The notes beneath the pieces were generated by a model. It saw only the letters and a list, made by a program, of their open reading frames with translations, did no database searches and had not been told where the DNA came from. From the NCBI RefSeq assembly GCF_028747205.1, contig NZ_CP112880.1, forward strand, positions 3,534,001-3,598,000: a stretch of DNA of 64,000 bases, read 5' to 3'. This document shows positions 32,023-40,582 of this stretch, one piece after another (the first letter of the stretch is position 1; each line of letters begins with the position of its first letter). A program made the position numbers and the translations under genes. The DNA is from Streptomyces sp. CA-278952 (GTDB taxonomy: Bacteria > Actinomycetota > Actinomycetes > Streptomycetales > Streptomycetaceae).

Positions 32023-34491
32023 ATGGCATTCAATCACTTACCAGCAGCCATGCACGACGCCTTGGGACCATTGTCCGTCACGCCAGTGACACACTCGGTG
32101 CCGATGGCCAAGAATCACCGTCCCGGACGACCACCCGAGAGTGGGGGCTCGCACCCCTCTCCCGCCATGATCCTCGACCGGCTCGCCGCAGGGGCGGGCC
32201 GGGCCGCGCGCATCACTCATACGGAGCACTTGCCCCCGCGATCGGGAACCCATGCCATCTGGCCGGATCGCATCCGGCCAGAAGTGATCTCGGCGATCGA
32301 GAAGGCCGGGATCACCCATCCGTGGGCCCACCAGGCGGCCGCGGCGGAACACGCGCTGGACGGCGAATCGGTCGTGATCGCCACCGGCACGGCCTCCGGG
32401 AAGTCCCTCGCGTACCTCGCGCCGGTCCTCAGCACCCTCCTGGACGGCTCGGAGGCCCCCAATGGCCGCGGGGCCACCGCCCTGTACCTCGCCCCGACCA
32501 AGGCCCTGGCAGCCGACCAGCGGCGCTCGGTGAAGGCGCTCGCGGCCCCGCTCGGCAACGCCTTCCGGCCTGCGGTCTACGACGGTGACACCCCCGTCGA
32601 GGAGCGCGAATGGGTGCGGCAGTACGCGAACTACGTCCTGACCAACCCCGACATGCTGCACCGCGGAATACTGCCCTCCCACCCCCGCTGGGCGTCCTTC
32701 CTGCGCGCCCTGCGGTACGTCGTGATCGACGAGTGCCACACCTACCGGGGCGTCTTCGGCTCCCACGTCGCCCAGGTCCTGCGCCGTCTACGCCGTCTGT
32801 GCGCCCGCTACGGGGCCCATCCGGTCTTCCTGCTCGCCTCAGCCACGGCGGCCGATCCCGCGGTCGCAGCCGGGCGCCTGACGGGTCTGCCGGTCCGGGA
32901 GGTGTCCGACGACGCGTCCCCGCGCGGTGAGCTGGTCTTCGCCCTCTGGGAGCCCCCGCTGACCGACCTGCACGGCGAGAAGGGCGCACCCGTGCGCCGT
33001 ACCGCGACGGCCGAGACCGCCGACCTCCTCACCGACCTGACCCTCCAGGGCGTCCGCTCGGTCGCCTTCGTACGCTCCCGGCGCGGCGCGGAACTGATCT
33101 CGGTGATCGCCAAGGAGCGCCTCGCGGAGGTCGACCGCTCGCTGCCGAAGCGGGTCGCCGCCTATCGCGGGGGTTACCTCCCCGAGGAGCGCCGGGCCCT
33201 GGAGCGGGCGCTCCACTCCGGCGAGCTGCTCGGTCTGGCGGCCACCACCGCCCTGGAACTGGGCATCGACGTCTCCGGCCTCGGCGCGGTCGTCATCTCC
33301 GGCTACCCGGGCACACGGGCGTCCCTCTGGCAGCAGGCGGGCCGGGCCGGCCGCTCGGGGCAGGGCGCCCTGGCCGTTCTCGTGGCCCGGGACGACCCGC
33401 TGGACACCTACCTGGTGCACCACCCCGAGGCCCTGTTCCAGCAGCCCGTCGAGTCGACGGTGCTGGACCCGGACAACCCCTACGTCCTCGCCCCCCACCT
33501 CTGCGCCGCGGCCGCCGAGCTGCCCCTGACCGAGCCCGACATCGCCCTCTTCGGCCCGGCCGTGCCCGAGCTGCTGCCGCAGCTGGAGGCGGCGAAGCTG
33601 CTGCGCAGACGGGCCTCGGGGTGGCACTGGACCCGCCGCGAGCGGGCCGCCGACCTGGCCGACATCCGGGGCGGGGGCGGCCGCCCCGTCCAGATCGTCG
33701 AGGAGGGCACCGGCCGCCTGCTGGGCACCGTCGACGAGGCCGCCGCCCACACGGCCGTCCACGAGGGGGCCGTCCATCTCCACCAGGGCCGCACCCACCT
33801 GGTCCGGAAACTGGACCTGGAGGACTCCGTGGCCCTGGTCGAGCAGGCCGACCCGCCGTACTCGACGGTCGCCCGCGACACCACGGCCATCACCGTCCTG
33901 GAGACCGACACCGAGATCCCCTGGGGCCAGGGGCGGCTCTGTTACGGCTCCGTCGAGGTCACCAACCAGGTCGTCTCCTTCCTTCGCCGGAAGCTGATCA
34001 GCGGGGAGGTCCTGGGCGAGACGAAGCTCGACCTGCCGCCCCGCACCCTGCGCACCCGCGCCGTGTGGTGGACGGTCACCGAGGACCAGCTCGACGCGGC
34101 CCGCGTCAACCCGGAGATCCTCGGCGGCGCACTTCACGCCGCCGAGCACGCGTCGATCGGCCTGCTGCCGCTCTTCGCCACCTGCGACCGCTGGGACATC
34201 GGCGGCGTGTCCGTACCGCTGCACCCGGACACCCTGCTGCCGACGGTCTTCGTCTACGACGGCCACCCAGGAGGAGCCGGATTCGCGGAGCGGGCCTTCC
34301 ACACCGCCCGTGCATGGCTGACGGCGACCCGGGAGGCCATCGCGTCCTGCGAGTGCGAGGCGGGCTGCCCCTCCTGCATCCAGTCCCCCAAGTGCGGCAA
34401 CGGCAACGAGCCCCTGCACAAACGCGGAGCCGTACGCCTGCTCACCGAACTCCTCAGGGCCGCGCCTCCGGAACCGAACGAACCTGTATAG
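32023..34491 (+). CDS. DEAD/DEAH helicase of MrfA/YprA type with DUF1998 zinc domain
   Basis: From the ATG at 32023 the protein has 822 residues: Walker A ATGTASGKSLAYL (about 123-135), DECH in VVIDECHTYRG, SAT in LLASATAAD, the C-terminal helicase block ALELGIDVSGLGAV and QQAGRAGRSGQG, and at the end a DUF1998-type four-cysteine cluster (CECEAGCPSCIQSPKCGN). MrfA of Bacillus acts in mitomycin-lesion repair and has this layout. The start is not marked by a strong ribosome site; an internal Met nine codons in is an alternative. It diverges from bldG. Its end overlaps the end of the TadG-like gene by 38 bp. Confidence 0.93.
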   Translation: MAFNHLPAAMHDALGPLSVTPVTHSVPMAKNHRPGRPPESGGSHPSPAMILDRLAAGAGRAARITHTEHLPPRSGTHAIWPDRIRPEVISAIEKAGITHPWAHQAAAAEHALDGESVVIATGTASGKSLAYLAPVLSTLLDGSEAPNGRGATALYLAPTKALAADQRRSVKALAAPLGNAFRPAVYDGDTPVEEREWVRQYANYVLTNPDMLHRGILPSHPRWASFLRALRYVVIDECHTYRGVFGSHVAQVLRRLRRLCARYGAHPVFLLASATAADPAVAAGRLTGLPVREVSDDASPRGELVFALWEPPLTDLHGEKGAPVRRTATAETADLLTDLTLQGVRSVAFVRSRRGAELISVIAKERLAEVDRSLPKRVAAYRGGYLPEERRALERALHSGELLGLAATTALELGIDVSGLGAVVISGYPGTRASLWQQAGRAGRSGQGALAVLVARDDPLDTYLVHHPEALFQQPVESTVLDPDNPYVLAPHLCAAAAELPLTEPDIALFGPAVPELLPQLEAAKLLRRRASGWHWTRRERAADLADIRGGGGRPVQIVEEGTGRLLGTVDEAAAHTAVHEGAVHLHQGRTHLVRKLDLEDSVALVEQADPPYSTVARDTTAITVLETDTEIPWGQGRLCYGSVEVTNQVVSFLRRKLISGEVLGETKLDLPPRTLRTRAVWWTVTEDQLDAARVNPEILGGALHAAEHASIGLLPLFATCDRWDIGGVSVPLHPDTLLPTVFVYDGHPGGAGFAERAFHTARAWLTATREAIASCECEAGCPSCIQSPKCGNGNEPLHKRGAVRLLTELLRAAPPEPNEPV

Positions 34492-35008
34492 CCCGGCTAT
34501 CGGCCGGGGCCCCGGGATCGACGGGAGGGCCGGCCCGGGCCCTGACAGCGGGCAGGTAGGGCCCGAATTCCGAGCGGGCGGTCACGTCAGCGATCTCCCC
34601 GCGCACGGCGCAGCGAACGAGCACGGCCCCTTGTGCCAGGGCCACTCGCCGAGCCGTCGCACACGCGGCCACCGTCCCTTCCAGCGCCCGGTCCGCGGCC
34701 GCGAGGGCCGCCAGATCCGCGGCCCCACCCGCCCGGTGACGGGCAGCCACGGCCTGTCCCAACGCGAGCACCACGGCGAAGACCGTGCAGAGACCGGCCG
34801 CGGTGACAGCCACCCACACCGTCGCCACACCTCGGTCCGCGCCAAGACCCGCACGCCGGTTCGCGATCCGGCGTGCAATCCGGGCCCCGAGCCAGGCCCC
34901 GAGCCGGGCTACGAGCCGGGCTGCAATCCAAGCCCCGAGCCAGGTTGCGACCCGATCCATTCGCCGGCCCGCTCCCCGGTCCGCTCCACGCCCCATCCTC
35001 CAGTTCAT
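34454..35008 (-). CDS. TadG-like secretion/pilus protein (Rv3654c family)
   Basis: Starting at ATG 35008, 184 residues are encoded; a GTG 16 codons upstream is possible. After an Arg/Ala-rich N-terminus with repeats (AWLGAR, ARLVARLGAWL) comes DRGVATVWVAVTAAGLCTV and a hydrophobic helix, the pseudopilin-like DRG-x-ATVW processing/membrane motif of the family, then GQAVAARHRAGGAADLAALA. It is the last gene of the Tad operon. In M. tuberculosis the equivalent (Rv3654c) is also reported as an exported effector. It overlaps the converging helicase gene by 38 bp. Confidence 0.8.
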   Translation of the reverse strand: MNWRMGRGADRGAGRRMDRVATWLGAWIAARLVARLGAWLGARIARRIANRRAGLGADRGVATVWVAVTAAGLCTVFAVVLALGQAVAARHRAGGAADLAALAAADRALEGTVAACATARRVALAQGAVLVRCAVRGEIADVTARSEFGPYLPAVRARAGPPVDPGAPADSRAIQVRSVPEARP

Positions 35009-35150
35009 ACCTCTGTCCTCGCTCTCGCCCTCGTCCTTCTCCCCGCCCAGATCCACCCGCCCCGCCTCGACCCGACCCGACCGCGGGAAACCTGACCCAC
35101 CGACGACGCCCCGCCCAGTCCCCGGCCGCGGGTCTCCGTTTCCCTCGCCC

Positions 35151-35516
35151 TCACGGCCCGGAGTCCCCGACCGTGTCCTCCGCCAAGGCGGCCGCCTCGG
35201 CGCTCAACGTCAGGGCCAGCACGCCCGGCCCCGGGGTCGGGGCCTCCACCCGGACGCGCCACAGGTCTCCCGCCCGCCCCACCTCGACCCGGGCGCCGTG
35301 GGGTGCCGCGTCACGGGCGGCTTCCCGTACCGCCGCCTCCGGCTCCGAGCGGGCCGCCGCCCGTGCCCCCGCCCGCGCCGCGTCCACACAGCGGATCTGG
35401 TCCGAGGCCGCCATCAATGCCCACAGCAGCGCCATGGTGAAGGCCACCAGCACCGGGATCACCACGGCCGCCTCCGCGGTCACAGCGCCCCGGTCGCCGC
35501 GCCCGTCGCCACGCAT
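35151..35516 (-). CDS. TadE-like minor pilin
   Basis: From the ATG at 35516 the 121-residue product begins MRGDGRGDRGAVTAEAAVVI, then a hydrophobic helix PVLVAFTMALLWALM. DRGAVTAEAA is the TadE prepilin-like motif, with the Glu that follows the cleavage site in type IV-like pilins. The rest, VDAARAGARAAARSEP and onward, is the usual small soluble domain. The frame is open 36 residues upstream, but those are Pro/Gly-rich and not conserved. It lies 95 nt after the DUF4244 gene. Confidence 0.85.
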   Translation of the reverse strand: MRGDGRGDRGAVTAEAAVVIPVLVAFTMALLWALMAASDQIRCVDAARAGARAAARSEPEAAVREAARDAAPHGARVEVGRAGDLWRVRVEAPTPGPGVLALTLSAEAAALAEDTVGDSGP

Positions 35517-35610
35517 GGCCGGGCACCCGTATGGCCCCCGCTGCCGCCCCCGGGGAAGGCCGTGGCCCGATGCCACGGGCCCCTCCCCCGGGCAGTGCCC
35601 CGGCGGGGTC

Positions 35611-35877
35611 TCAGAATTTCGCATCGAGCGCGTCCTCGACCAGCGACTGCAACGCCGACAGCACCGGCCCGCTGTTCACCACCTTGTAGAGCACCGCCGC
35701 GAAGGCGCACGCGGCGATGGTGCCCACCGCGTACTCGGACGTGGTCATCCCTCGGTCGGACCGGCCGAGCCGCCCCGCCCACCGTGCGGCCCACTTCGCC
35801 CTCCGGTCCGGCCCGCCTGCGGACAGCCGGCCTCCGCGCACAACGTCGACGGCCCAACCCCAGCACTTCGTTTCCAT
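35611..35877 (-). CDS. DUF4244 protein, probable Flp-type pilin
   Basis: The 88-residue protein starts at ATG 35877 (GGGGGAT upstream). After a basic leader it has DRGMTTSEYAVGTIAACAFA and AVLYKVVNSG, then a short amphipathic end. GMTTSEYA resembles the cleavage-plus-Glu motif of Flp major pilins, and the size fits. In M. tuberculosis Rv3656c has the same place. I infer that it is the structural pilin of the locus; no separate Flp gene and no prepilin peptidase gene is seen in the cluster. Confidence 0.8.
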   Translation of the reverse strand: METKCWGWAVDVVRGGRLSAGGPDRRAKWAARWAGRLGRSDRGMTTSEYAVGTIAACAFAAVLYKVVNSGPVLSALQSLVEDALDAKF

Positions 35878-35982
35878 TTCATCCCCCGATAAGCATCGAT
35901 GACGAGCGGGCGTCCGAACGGAACACCCTTGAGCGACAGCGAAAGTGAATGACCGCCAAGTCGTCGGCGGCCGCGAGAGCCC

Positions 35983-36053
35983 GGCAGGCCCACCAGCCCC
36001 GCAGGCCCACCAGCCCGGGAGGCCCACCGGCCCGCGCAGCCTCACCGGCCCGG
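35983..36053. repeat. Four imperfect 17-18-bp units at the tadC stop
   Basis: Units based on GCAGGCCCACCAGCCC repeat four times across the end of the TadC-like gene and into the 164-bp gap before the DUF4244 gene. They could form mRNA structure that sets the ratio of pilin to machine proteins. Confidence 0.55.
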
Positions 36054-36884
36054 ACGGCTGGTCGCGAGCAGGTCGCCGGCCAGGCCGATGATCACCGGCG
36101 CCACCCCGACTGCCAGGAAGGCGGGGAGGAAGCAGAGGCCGACCGGCGCCGTGATCAGCACCCCGGCCCGTTGCGCCCGCGCCACCGCCGCGGCGGCTCG
36201 CTCGGCGCGCATCGACGCGGCCAGCCTGGCAACCGGCTCCGCGGCCGGAGCCCCCGTCGAACCCGCCCGGTGCAGACAGCGGGCCAGCGGGCCGGCGCCC
36301 GGTATCTCCCCGAACCGACCCCACGCCTCGGCCGGTTCGCCGCCGAGGCGAATCTCCGCGGCCGCACGGGCGAGCCGATCACCGACCGGGCCGCCGATGG
36401 ATTCGCCCACCTCGGCTGCCGCCTCCCGGGGGCCTGCCCCGACCGCGATACAGGCCGCCAGCAGATCTGCGGCCAGGGGAAGCTGCCCGGCGATGGCGGC
36501 CCGCTCCGGATGGCTACTGCCGGGACGAGCGACGGGCCGGGTTCGCCGCCACCACCACAGCCCGTACGCCACGGCCGAACCGACCGCGCAGCCCATCACA
36601 CCGCCGACCAGAATCCATCCGGCCAGCCAGGCCCCGGCCGGGGCCGCCCACCGCCGGGCGGACTCGGAGAGACCCGAACCACCACTCGCCCGGAACGGTG
36701 CGATCAGCCGGCTCCTCCTGCCGGGCCGTGCCGCGATGACCGTCCCCAGCATCAGGGCTCCCCGCCCGCGCACCGCTCGCTCACGAAATCCGGCGGCGAT
36801 CACCGTTGCCAGCTGCGCCGCCACGCCCAGCACCGCCACCGCCATCCCCAGGCTGTGGAGAACTTCTCCGTCCGCCGCGTTCAC
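36042..36884 (-). CDS. tadC: TadC-like type II secretion F family protein
   Basis: The GTG at 36884 overlaps the TadB stop (GTGA) and gives 280 residues. There are hydrophobic segments near the N-terminus (LGMAVAVLGVAAQLATVIAA), at 95-125 and at the C-terminus (LCFLPAFLAVGVAPVIIGL), flanking a T2SF domain with GESIGGPVGDRLARAA and AEAWGRFGE. Platform protein of the Tad pilus in the cytoplasmic membrane. The frame is open 63 codons further up inside tadB and is ignored. Confidence 0.88.
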   Translation of the reverse strand: MNAADGEVLHSLGMAVAVLGVAAQLATVIAAGFRERAVRGRGALMLGTVIAARPGRRSRLIAPFRASGGSGLSESARRWAAPAGAWLAGWILVGGVMGCAVGSAVAYGLWWWRRTRPVARPGSSHPERAAIAGQLPLAADLLAACIAVGAGPREAAAEVGESIGGPVGDRLARAAAEIRLGGEPAEAWGRFGEIPGAGPLARCLHRAGSTGAPAAEPVARLAASMRAERAAAAVARAQRAGVLITAPVGLCFLPAFLAVGVAPVIIGLAGDLLATSRPGR

Positions 36885-37804
36885 GCCGCCTCCCCTCCGC
36901 GCACGATCCGGCAGGCCCAGTACAGCCCGGCCGCCTCCAGGAAGACCCCAACAGCCAGGCAGGCCAGGCCGCCCGGGGTGTGCAGCAGTACACGCAAGGG
37001 TTCGGCCCCGAGTGCCGCTCCCAGCCCCAGACCCGCAAGCGGGAGCAGTGCCAGGACCACGACCGTCGACCACGCTCCCGCCAGTTGGGCGCGTAGCTCC
37101 TCCCGTCTGCGCCGGTCATCCCGCAGCGCCGCCTCCAGGCGCTCCAGCCCGGCCGCCAGCCCGGCCCCGCCGTCCACGGCCACGCGCCAGCACGCGGCCA
37201 TCCCGGACAGTCCCCCCAGCCCCGGGCCCTGCGCCGCCTGCCGCAGCGCCGCCGGCACATCGCCGCCGAACCGCGCCGCCGCCAGCACCGCGGCCTCCGC
37301 CTCCCCCAGTCGGCCGCCTGCAGTGGGCGTAGCCGATGAGCCGGCCTCCGCCGGACCTTCGCGGAGCGCGACCAGTAACGCCTGTCCCGGCTCGCGGCCG
37401 GCCCGGAGCTCCCCGACCACGGCCCCGCACAACGCCGCCACCGCGGTCGCGGCCAGCTCCGCCTCCCGCGCTCCTGCCCGCCTCCGCAACCACCGGCGCA
37501 CCGACGGGACCGCCACGGCCCCCGCGAGCAGCGGCAGCACCGAATCCCCCAGCACCGCAAGCAGCACCGCGACCGGAACGCACCACCACTCCCAACGCCC
37601 CCGGGCCGACTCCCCCACACGCCTCAGGGCCTTGAGCAGATATGGCCGCCATCGGCTCCATGGCCGCCCCGACTCGGCGGGAGCGTCCACGAACAACACT
37701 CGCGCCCGCCGAACGCCCGTGTCCCGCACCATCGCGAGCCACACCGCTGAACCCGCGCAGAGAGCCACCGCATGGGCCGCGTGCGCGGACGTCGCCCCCG
37801 TCAC
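36881..37804 (-). CDS. tadB: TadB-like type II secretion F family protein
   Basis: The 307-residue protein starts at GTG 37804, again sharing GTGA with the gene before. It has an N-terminal helix, two central helices (WWCVPVAVLLAVLGDSVLPL), the cytoplasmic T2SF domain (VVGELRAGREPGQALLVAL ... LEAALRDDRRRREELRAQLA) and two C-terminal helices. With TadC it forms the membrane platform on which the TadA ATPase acts. Confidence 0.9.
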   Translation of the reverse strand: MTGATSAHAAHAVALCAGSAVWLAMVRDTGVRRARVLFVDAPAESGRPWSRWRPYLLKALRRVGESARGRWEWWCVPVAVLLAVLGDSVLPLLAGAVAVPSVRRWLRRRAGAREAELAATAVAALCGAVVGELRAGREPGQALLVALREGPAEAGSSATPTAGGRLGEAEAAVLAAARFGGDVPAALRQAAQGPGLGGLSGMAACWRVAVDGGAGLAAGLERLEAALRDDRRRREELRAQLAGAWSTVVVLALLPLAGLGLGAALGAEPLRVLLHTPGGLACLAVGVFLEAAGLYWACRIVRGGEAA

Positions 37805-38949
37805 AGCGCACCCCCGACCAGCGACCGCAGACGTTCCCATCCGCGCTCCGGAACGAATCCGCCGACGCCCCAGCTCAGGGCCGGAACCGTGAGGACCAGT
37901 CCCGCCGCGTCCCGTTCCAGGACGTGCACCTCGGCGACTCGCCGTTGCCCCGCGCGGTCCCGCACGAGATGCACGACCACAGAGAGCGCGGCCGCCAACT
38001 GGCTGTGCAGCGCCGCCCGGTCGAGACCGGCCGCGGTGCCCAGAGCCTCCAGTCGGGCGGGAACATGCTCGGCGGCATTGGCGTGGACCGTGCCGCACCC
38101 ACCTTCGTGTCCGGTGTTCAGGGCGGCCAGCAACTGCGTGACCTCAGCTCCTCGCACCTCACCGACCACCAGCCGGTCGGGCCGCATGCGCAGTGCCTGC
38201 CGCACCAGATCCCGCAACGTCACCCGGCCCGCCCCCTCCTGATTGGCCGGACGGGACTCCAGGCGGACCACATGCGGATGGTCCGGCCGCAGCTCGGCGG
38301 AGTCCTCGGCGAGCACGATCCGCTCGTTGGGGCCGACCGCGCCCAGCAGACTGGCGAGGAGCGTCGTCTTGCCCGCTCCGGTGCCGCCGCTGATCACATA
38401 GGAGATCCGCGCTTCCACGAGCGCCCGCAGGATCCGGTCCCCGCCCGGCGGCACCGTGCCCGCGTCCACCAGCTCCGCCAGCGAGAAGGCCCGTGGCCGC
38501 ACCACGCGCAGGGAGAGGCAGGTCGAGCCGACGGACACCGGGGGCAGCACGGCGTGCATCCGTGTGCCGTCGGGCAGTCGTGCGTCCACCCACGGACGTG
38601 CGTCGTCCAGCCTCCTGCCCGCCACTGCGGCGAGACGCTGGGCCAGCCTCCGCACCGCCGCCGCGTCAGGGAAGGTGACGCCCGTCAGCTGGAGCCCACC
38701 GCCCCGGTCCACCCACACCCGGTCCGGCGCGGAGACCAGCACATCGGTCACCTCCGGATCGGCGAGCAACGGCTCCAGCACTCCCGTGCCGACGAGTTCG
38801 CCGCGCAACTCCGCCGCCGCCCCGAGCACCTCGGCATCCCCCAGCAACCGCCCCTGGGCCCGTAGGGCGGCGGCCACTCCGGCCGGGGTGGGAGCGGCAC
38901 CGCTGCGTGCCAGCCGCTGGCGTACGGCGTCGAGCAGTTCGTCCGTCAT
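37801..38949 (-). CDS. tadA: TadA/CpaF-like secretion ATPase
   Basis: The 382-residue ATPase has Walker A GGTGAGKTT (about 189-197), an Asp box VLAEDSAELRPDHPHVVRLE, Walker B-like RPDRLVVGEVRGAE and the His box TGHEGGCGTVHAN, as in all type II/IV secretion ATPases. It powers assembly (and perhaps retraction) of the Flp/Tad pilus. Start ATG overlaps the end of the SSD/CpaE-like gene (ATGA), and its end overlaps TadB, so translation is coupled. Confidence 0.95.
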   Translation of the reverse strand: MTDELLDAVRQRLARSGAAPTPAGVAAALRAQGRLLGDAEVLGAAAELRGELVGTGVLEPLLADPEVTDVLVSAPDRVWVDRGGGLQLTGVTFPDAAAVRRLAQRLAAVAGRRLDDARPWVDARLPDGTRMHAVLPPVSVGSTCLSLRVVRPRAFSLAELVDAGTVPPGGDRILRALVEARISYVISGGTGAGKTTLLASLLGAVGPNERIVLAEDSAELRPDHPHVVRLESRPANQEGAGRVTLRDLVRQALRMRPDRLVVGEVRGAEVTQLLAALNTGHEGGCGTVHANAAEHVPARLEALGTAAGLDRAALHSQLAAALSVVVHLVRDRAGQRRVAEVHVLERDAAGLVLTVPALSWGVGGFVPERGWERLRSLVGGAL

Positions 38950-40082
38950 GCCGTTCCTCCCCCGGGCAGGCCGGTCACGGAGCTTGCGTCACCGGCCGCC
39001 GCGGCCTGTTCCCAGAAGGCCGAACAGAACCGGGCCAGCGGCCCCCGGGCACTGCCTCCGGGCGGGGTGCCGTCGTCCTGGGAGACCAGGAGGTCCGCTT
39101 CCAGCGGAAGTTCGCCGACGAGCGGGAGGCCGGTGGCCCGGGCGACCCATCGCCCGTCCAGCCCTGACGCATACGGTCCCCGGGGCACCACTCGCAGGTC
39201 GTCCAGCACCATTCCGGCCGTGGCCGCGACGCGCCTGGCCGCTGCTACCGCGCGCAGTTCGCCCGGCACCACGAGCAGCCCGAGATCGAGTTGGGCCAGT
39301 GCTTCGGCGACTGACTCGTCGACCCTGCGCGGAAGGTCCACGACCACCACCCCGCCGAGTCGTCGCGCGGCGGCCAACACCGCACGCATCGCCTGCGGCG
39401 GGATCACCACCTCGTCGTCCCGGCCCCAGCTCAGCACCCGCAACCCATGGAGCGCGGGCAGCGAGTCCTCAAGGGCTCCGCCCCCGAGCCGGCCCTTCGA
39501 CTGCGCGAAATCCGGCCACCGCATGCCTTGTGCCCGTTCGCCGCCGAGCAGGACGTCGATCCCGCCCCCCAACGGATCGGCGTCGATCAGCATCGTCCGC
39601 CTACCGGACCTCGCCGCACTCACGGCAAGGGCGCAGGCCAGCGTCGATGCGCCGGAGCCGCCCCGGCCGCCCATCACGCCGACGGTGAGAGCGGGCCGTC
39701 CGACGCCTTCGGCGGCGTTGGCGATCTGGTCGACGAGCCAGGCCTCGGAATCGGGCAGTCGCAGCACATATTCGGCCCCGATCTCCACCGCCCGCCGCCA
39801 CACGTCCGGGTCGTCCTGGTCCCGGCCCACCAGCATCACCCCCTTCCTGCGGCCGGCGCCGCGGCAACGCACGGCGGCGTCATCCCCCACCAGCACCATC
39901 GGAGCCCGCTCCCAACTGCCCCGGCGCCCGGGCGGCCCGTGATGAACTTCCGGCTCGGCTCCGGCCGCCGCGCAGAGCCGCAGCAGGTCATCGAGCAGTT
40001 CCACGTCCTCCGTCACGATCAGCGGGCCTCCGCGCCGCTCCCCGTTGACCGCCGATCCTTCTCCTGCGATGGATCCAGCCAC
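38946..40082 (-). CDS. CpaE/SSD-like MinD-family ATPase (septum site determining protein homologue)
   Basis: The 378-residue protein has an N-terminal receiver-like region (PLIVTEDVELLDDLLRLCAA) and a MinD/ParA-type domain from about 145: GGRGGSGASTLACALAV (deviant Walker A, Ser for the signature Lys), LIDADPLGGGIDVLLG and VVVDLPRRVDESV. CpaE-type proteins position Tad pili, and the M. tuberculosis homologue Rv3660c is called Ssd because it disturbs septation when raised. First gene of the Tad operon; it is divergent to the HAD gene across a 500-bp region with DnaA-box-like sites. Confidence 0.9.
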   Translation of the reverse strand: MAGSIAGEGSAVNGERRGGPLIVTEDVELLDDLLRLCAAAGAEPEVHHGPPGRRGSWERAPMVLVGDDAAVRCRGAGRRKGVMLVGRDQDDPDVWRRAVEIGAEYVLRLPDSEAWLVDQIANAAEGVGRPALTVGVMGGRGGSGASTLACALAVSAARSGRRTMLIDADPLGGGIDVLLGGERAQGMRWPDFAQSKGRLGGGALEDSLPALHGLRVLSWGRDDEVVIPPQAMRAVLAAARRLGGVVVVDLPRRVDESVAEALAQLDLGLLVVPGELRAVAAARRVAATAGMVLDDLRVVPRGPYASGLDGRWVARATGLPLVGELPLEADLLVSQDDGTPPGGSARGPLARFCSAFWEQAAAAGDASSVTGLPGGGTA

Positions 40083-40209
40083 GATCTCCGCCCCCTTCTC
40101 ACTGCCCCTTCAGTGCGGTTCGCGGTGTTCTCGGAGCGTTCCGAGATGCGCGATTCCGGCACCCGCGGACTTCGCGGGTGGAATCAACGTGCAGCACCTC
40201 GGAAAATTA

Positions 40210-40257
40210 TGTGGATCTTGATGAAAAGCTGTGGACAACTTCGAGGCTGTGAATAAC
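40210..40257 (-). promoter_or_regulatory. Three DnaA-box-like sites
   Basis: On the minus strand TTGTCCACA (40230-40238) is the Streptomyces consensus, TTATTCACA (40249-40257) matches the E. coli R4 type, and AGATCCACA (40210-40218) differs at two positions. The spacing is 20 and 19 bp. Confidence 0.55.
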
Positions 40258-40413
40258 TTCGTCACCCGAACCAGCGACTTCCGGAGCGCACCCCTATGGC
40301 TACACACTGTGACGAGACGAGTCGCACGACACCCGGCTCGCACATTCAGGCCGATGGACGGCCAGACGGGAGGCTCAGGTGGTTTCCACCCCTAAAACGC
40401 GTCCGGACATGCG

Positions 40414-40446
40414 ACGACCCCCGCCGGGGGGGAGAGCGGGGGTCGT
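40414..40446. terminator. Hairpin upstream of the HAD gene
   Basis: An 11-bp perfect stem (40414-40424 with 40436-40446) with a G-rich loop and no T run. It may be an attenuator in a long leader, or end an unseen transcript. Confidence 0.4.
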
Positions 40447-40582
40447 CCCCACGGCCGACTCGGGGGGGGAGGAGTCGGACCGGGTTAGCACGGTCGCGAA
40501 CGATCCGTGACTTCCATGGTGTACCCGAGGGCCTTCTCAGGCAAACCCACGCGCCGGAGTTTACGCCGAATGGTGGGCCCCT

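Larger units (their letters stand above)
40083..40582. other. Divergent intergenic region, SSD/Tad operon and HAD gene
   Basis: No gene. It contains three DnaA-box-like sites (40210-40257), a hairpin (40414-40446) and a G-rich stretch before the HAD gene. It is visibly AT-richer near 40195-40260 than its surroundings. Confidence 0.65.
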
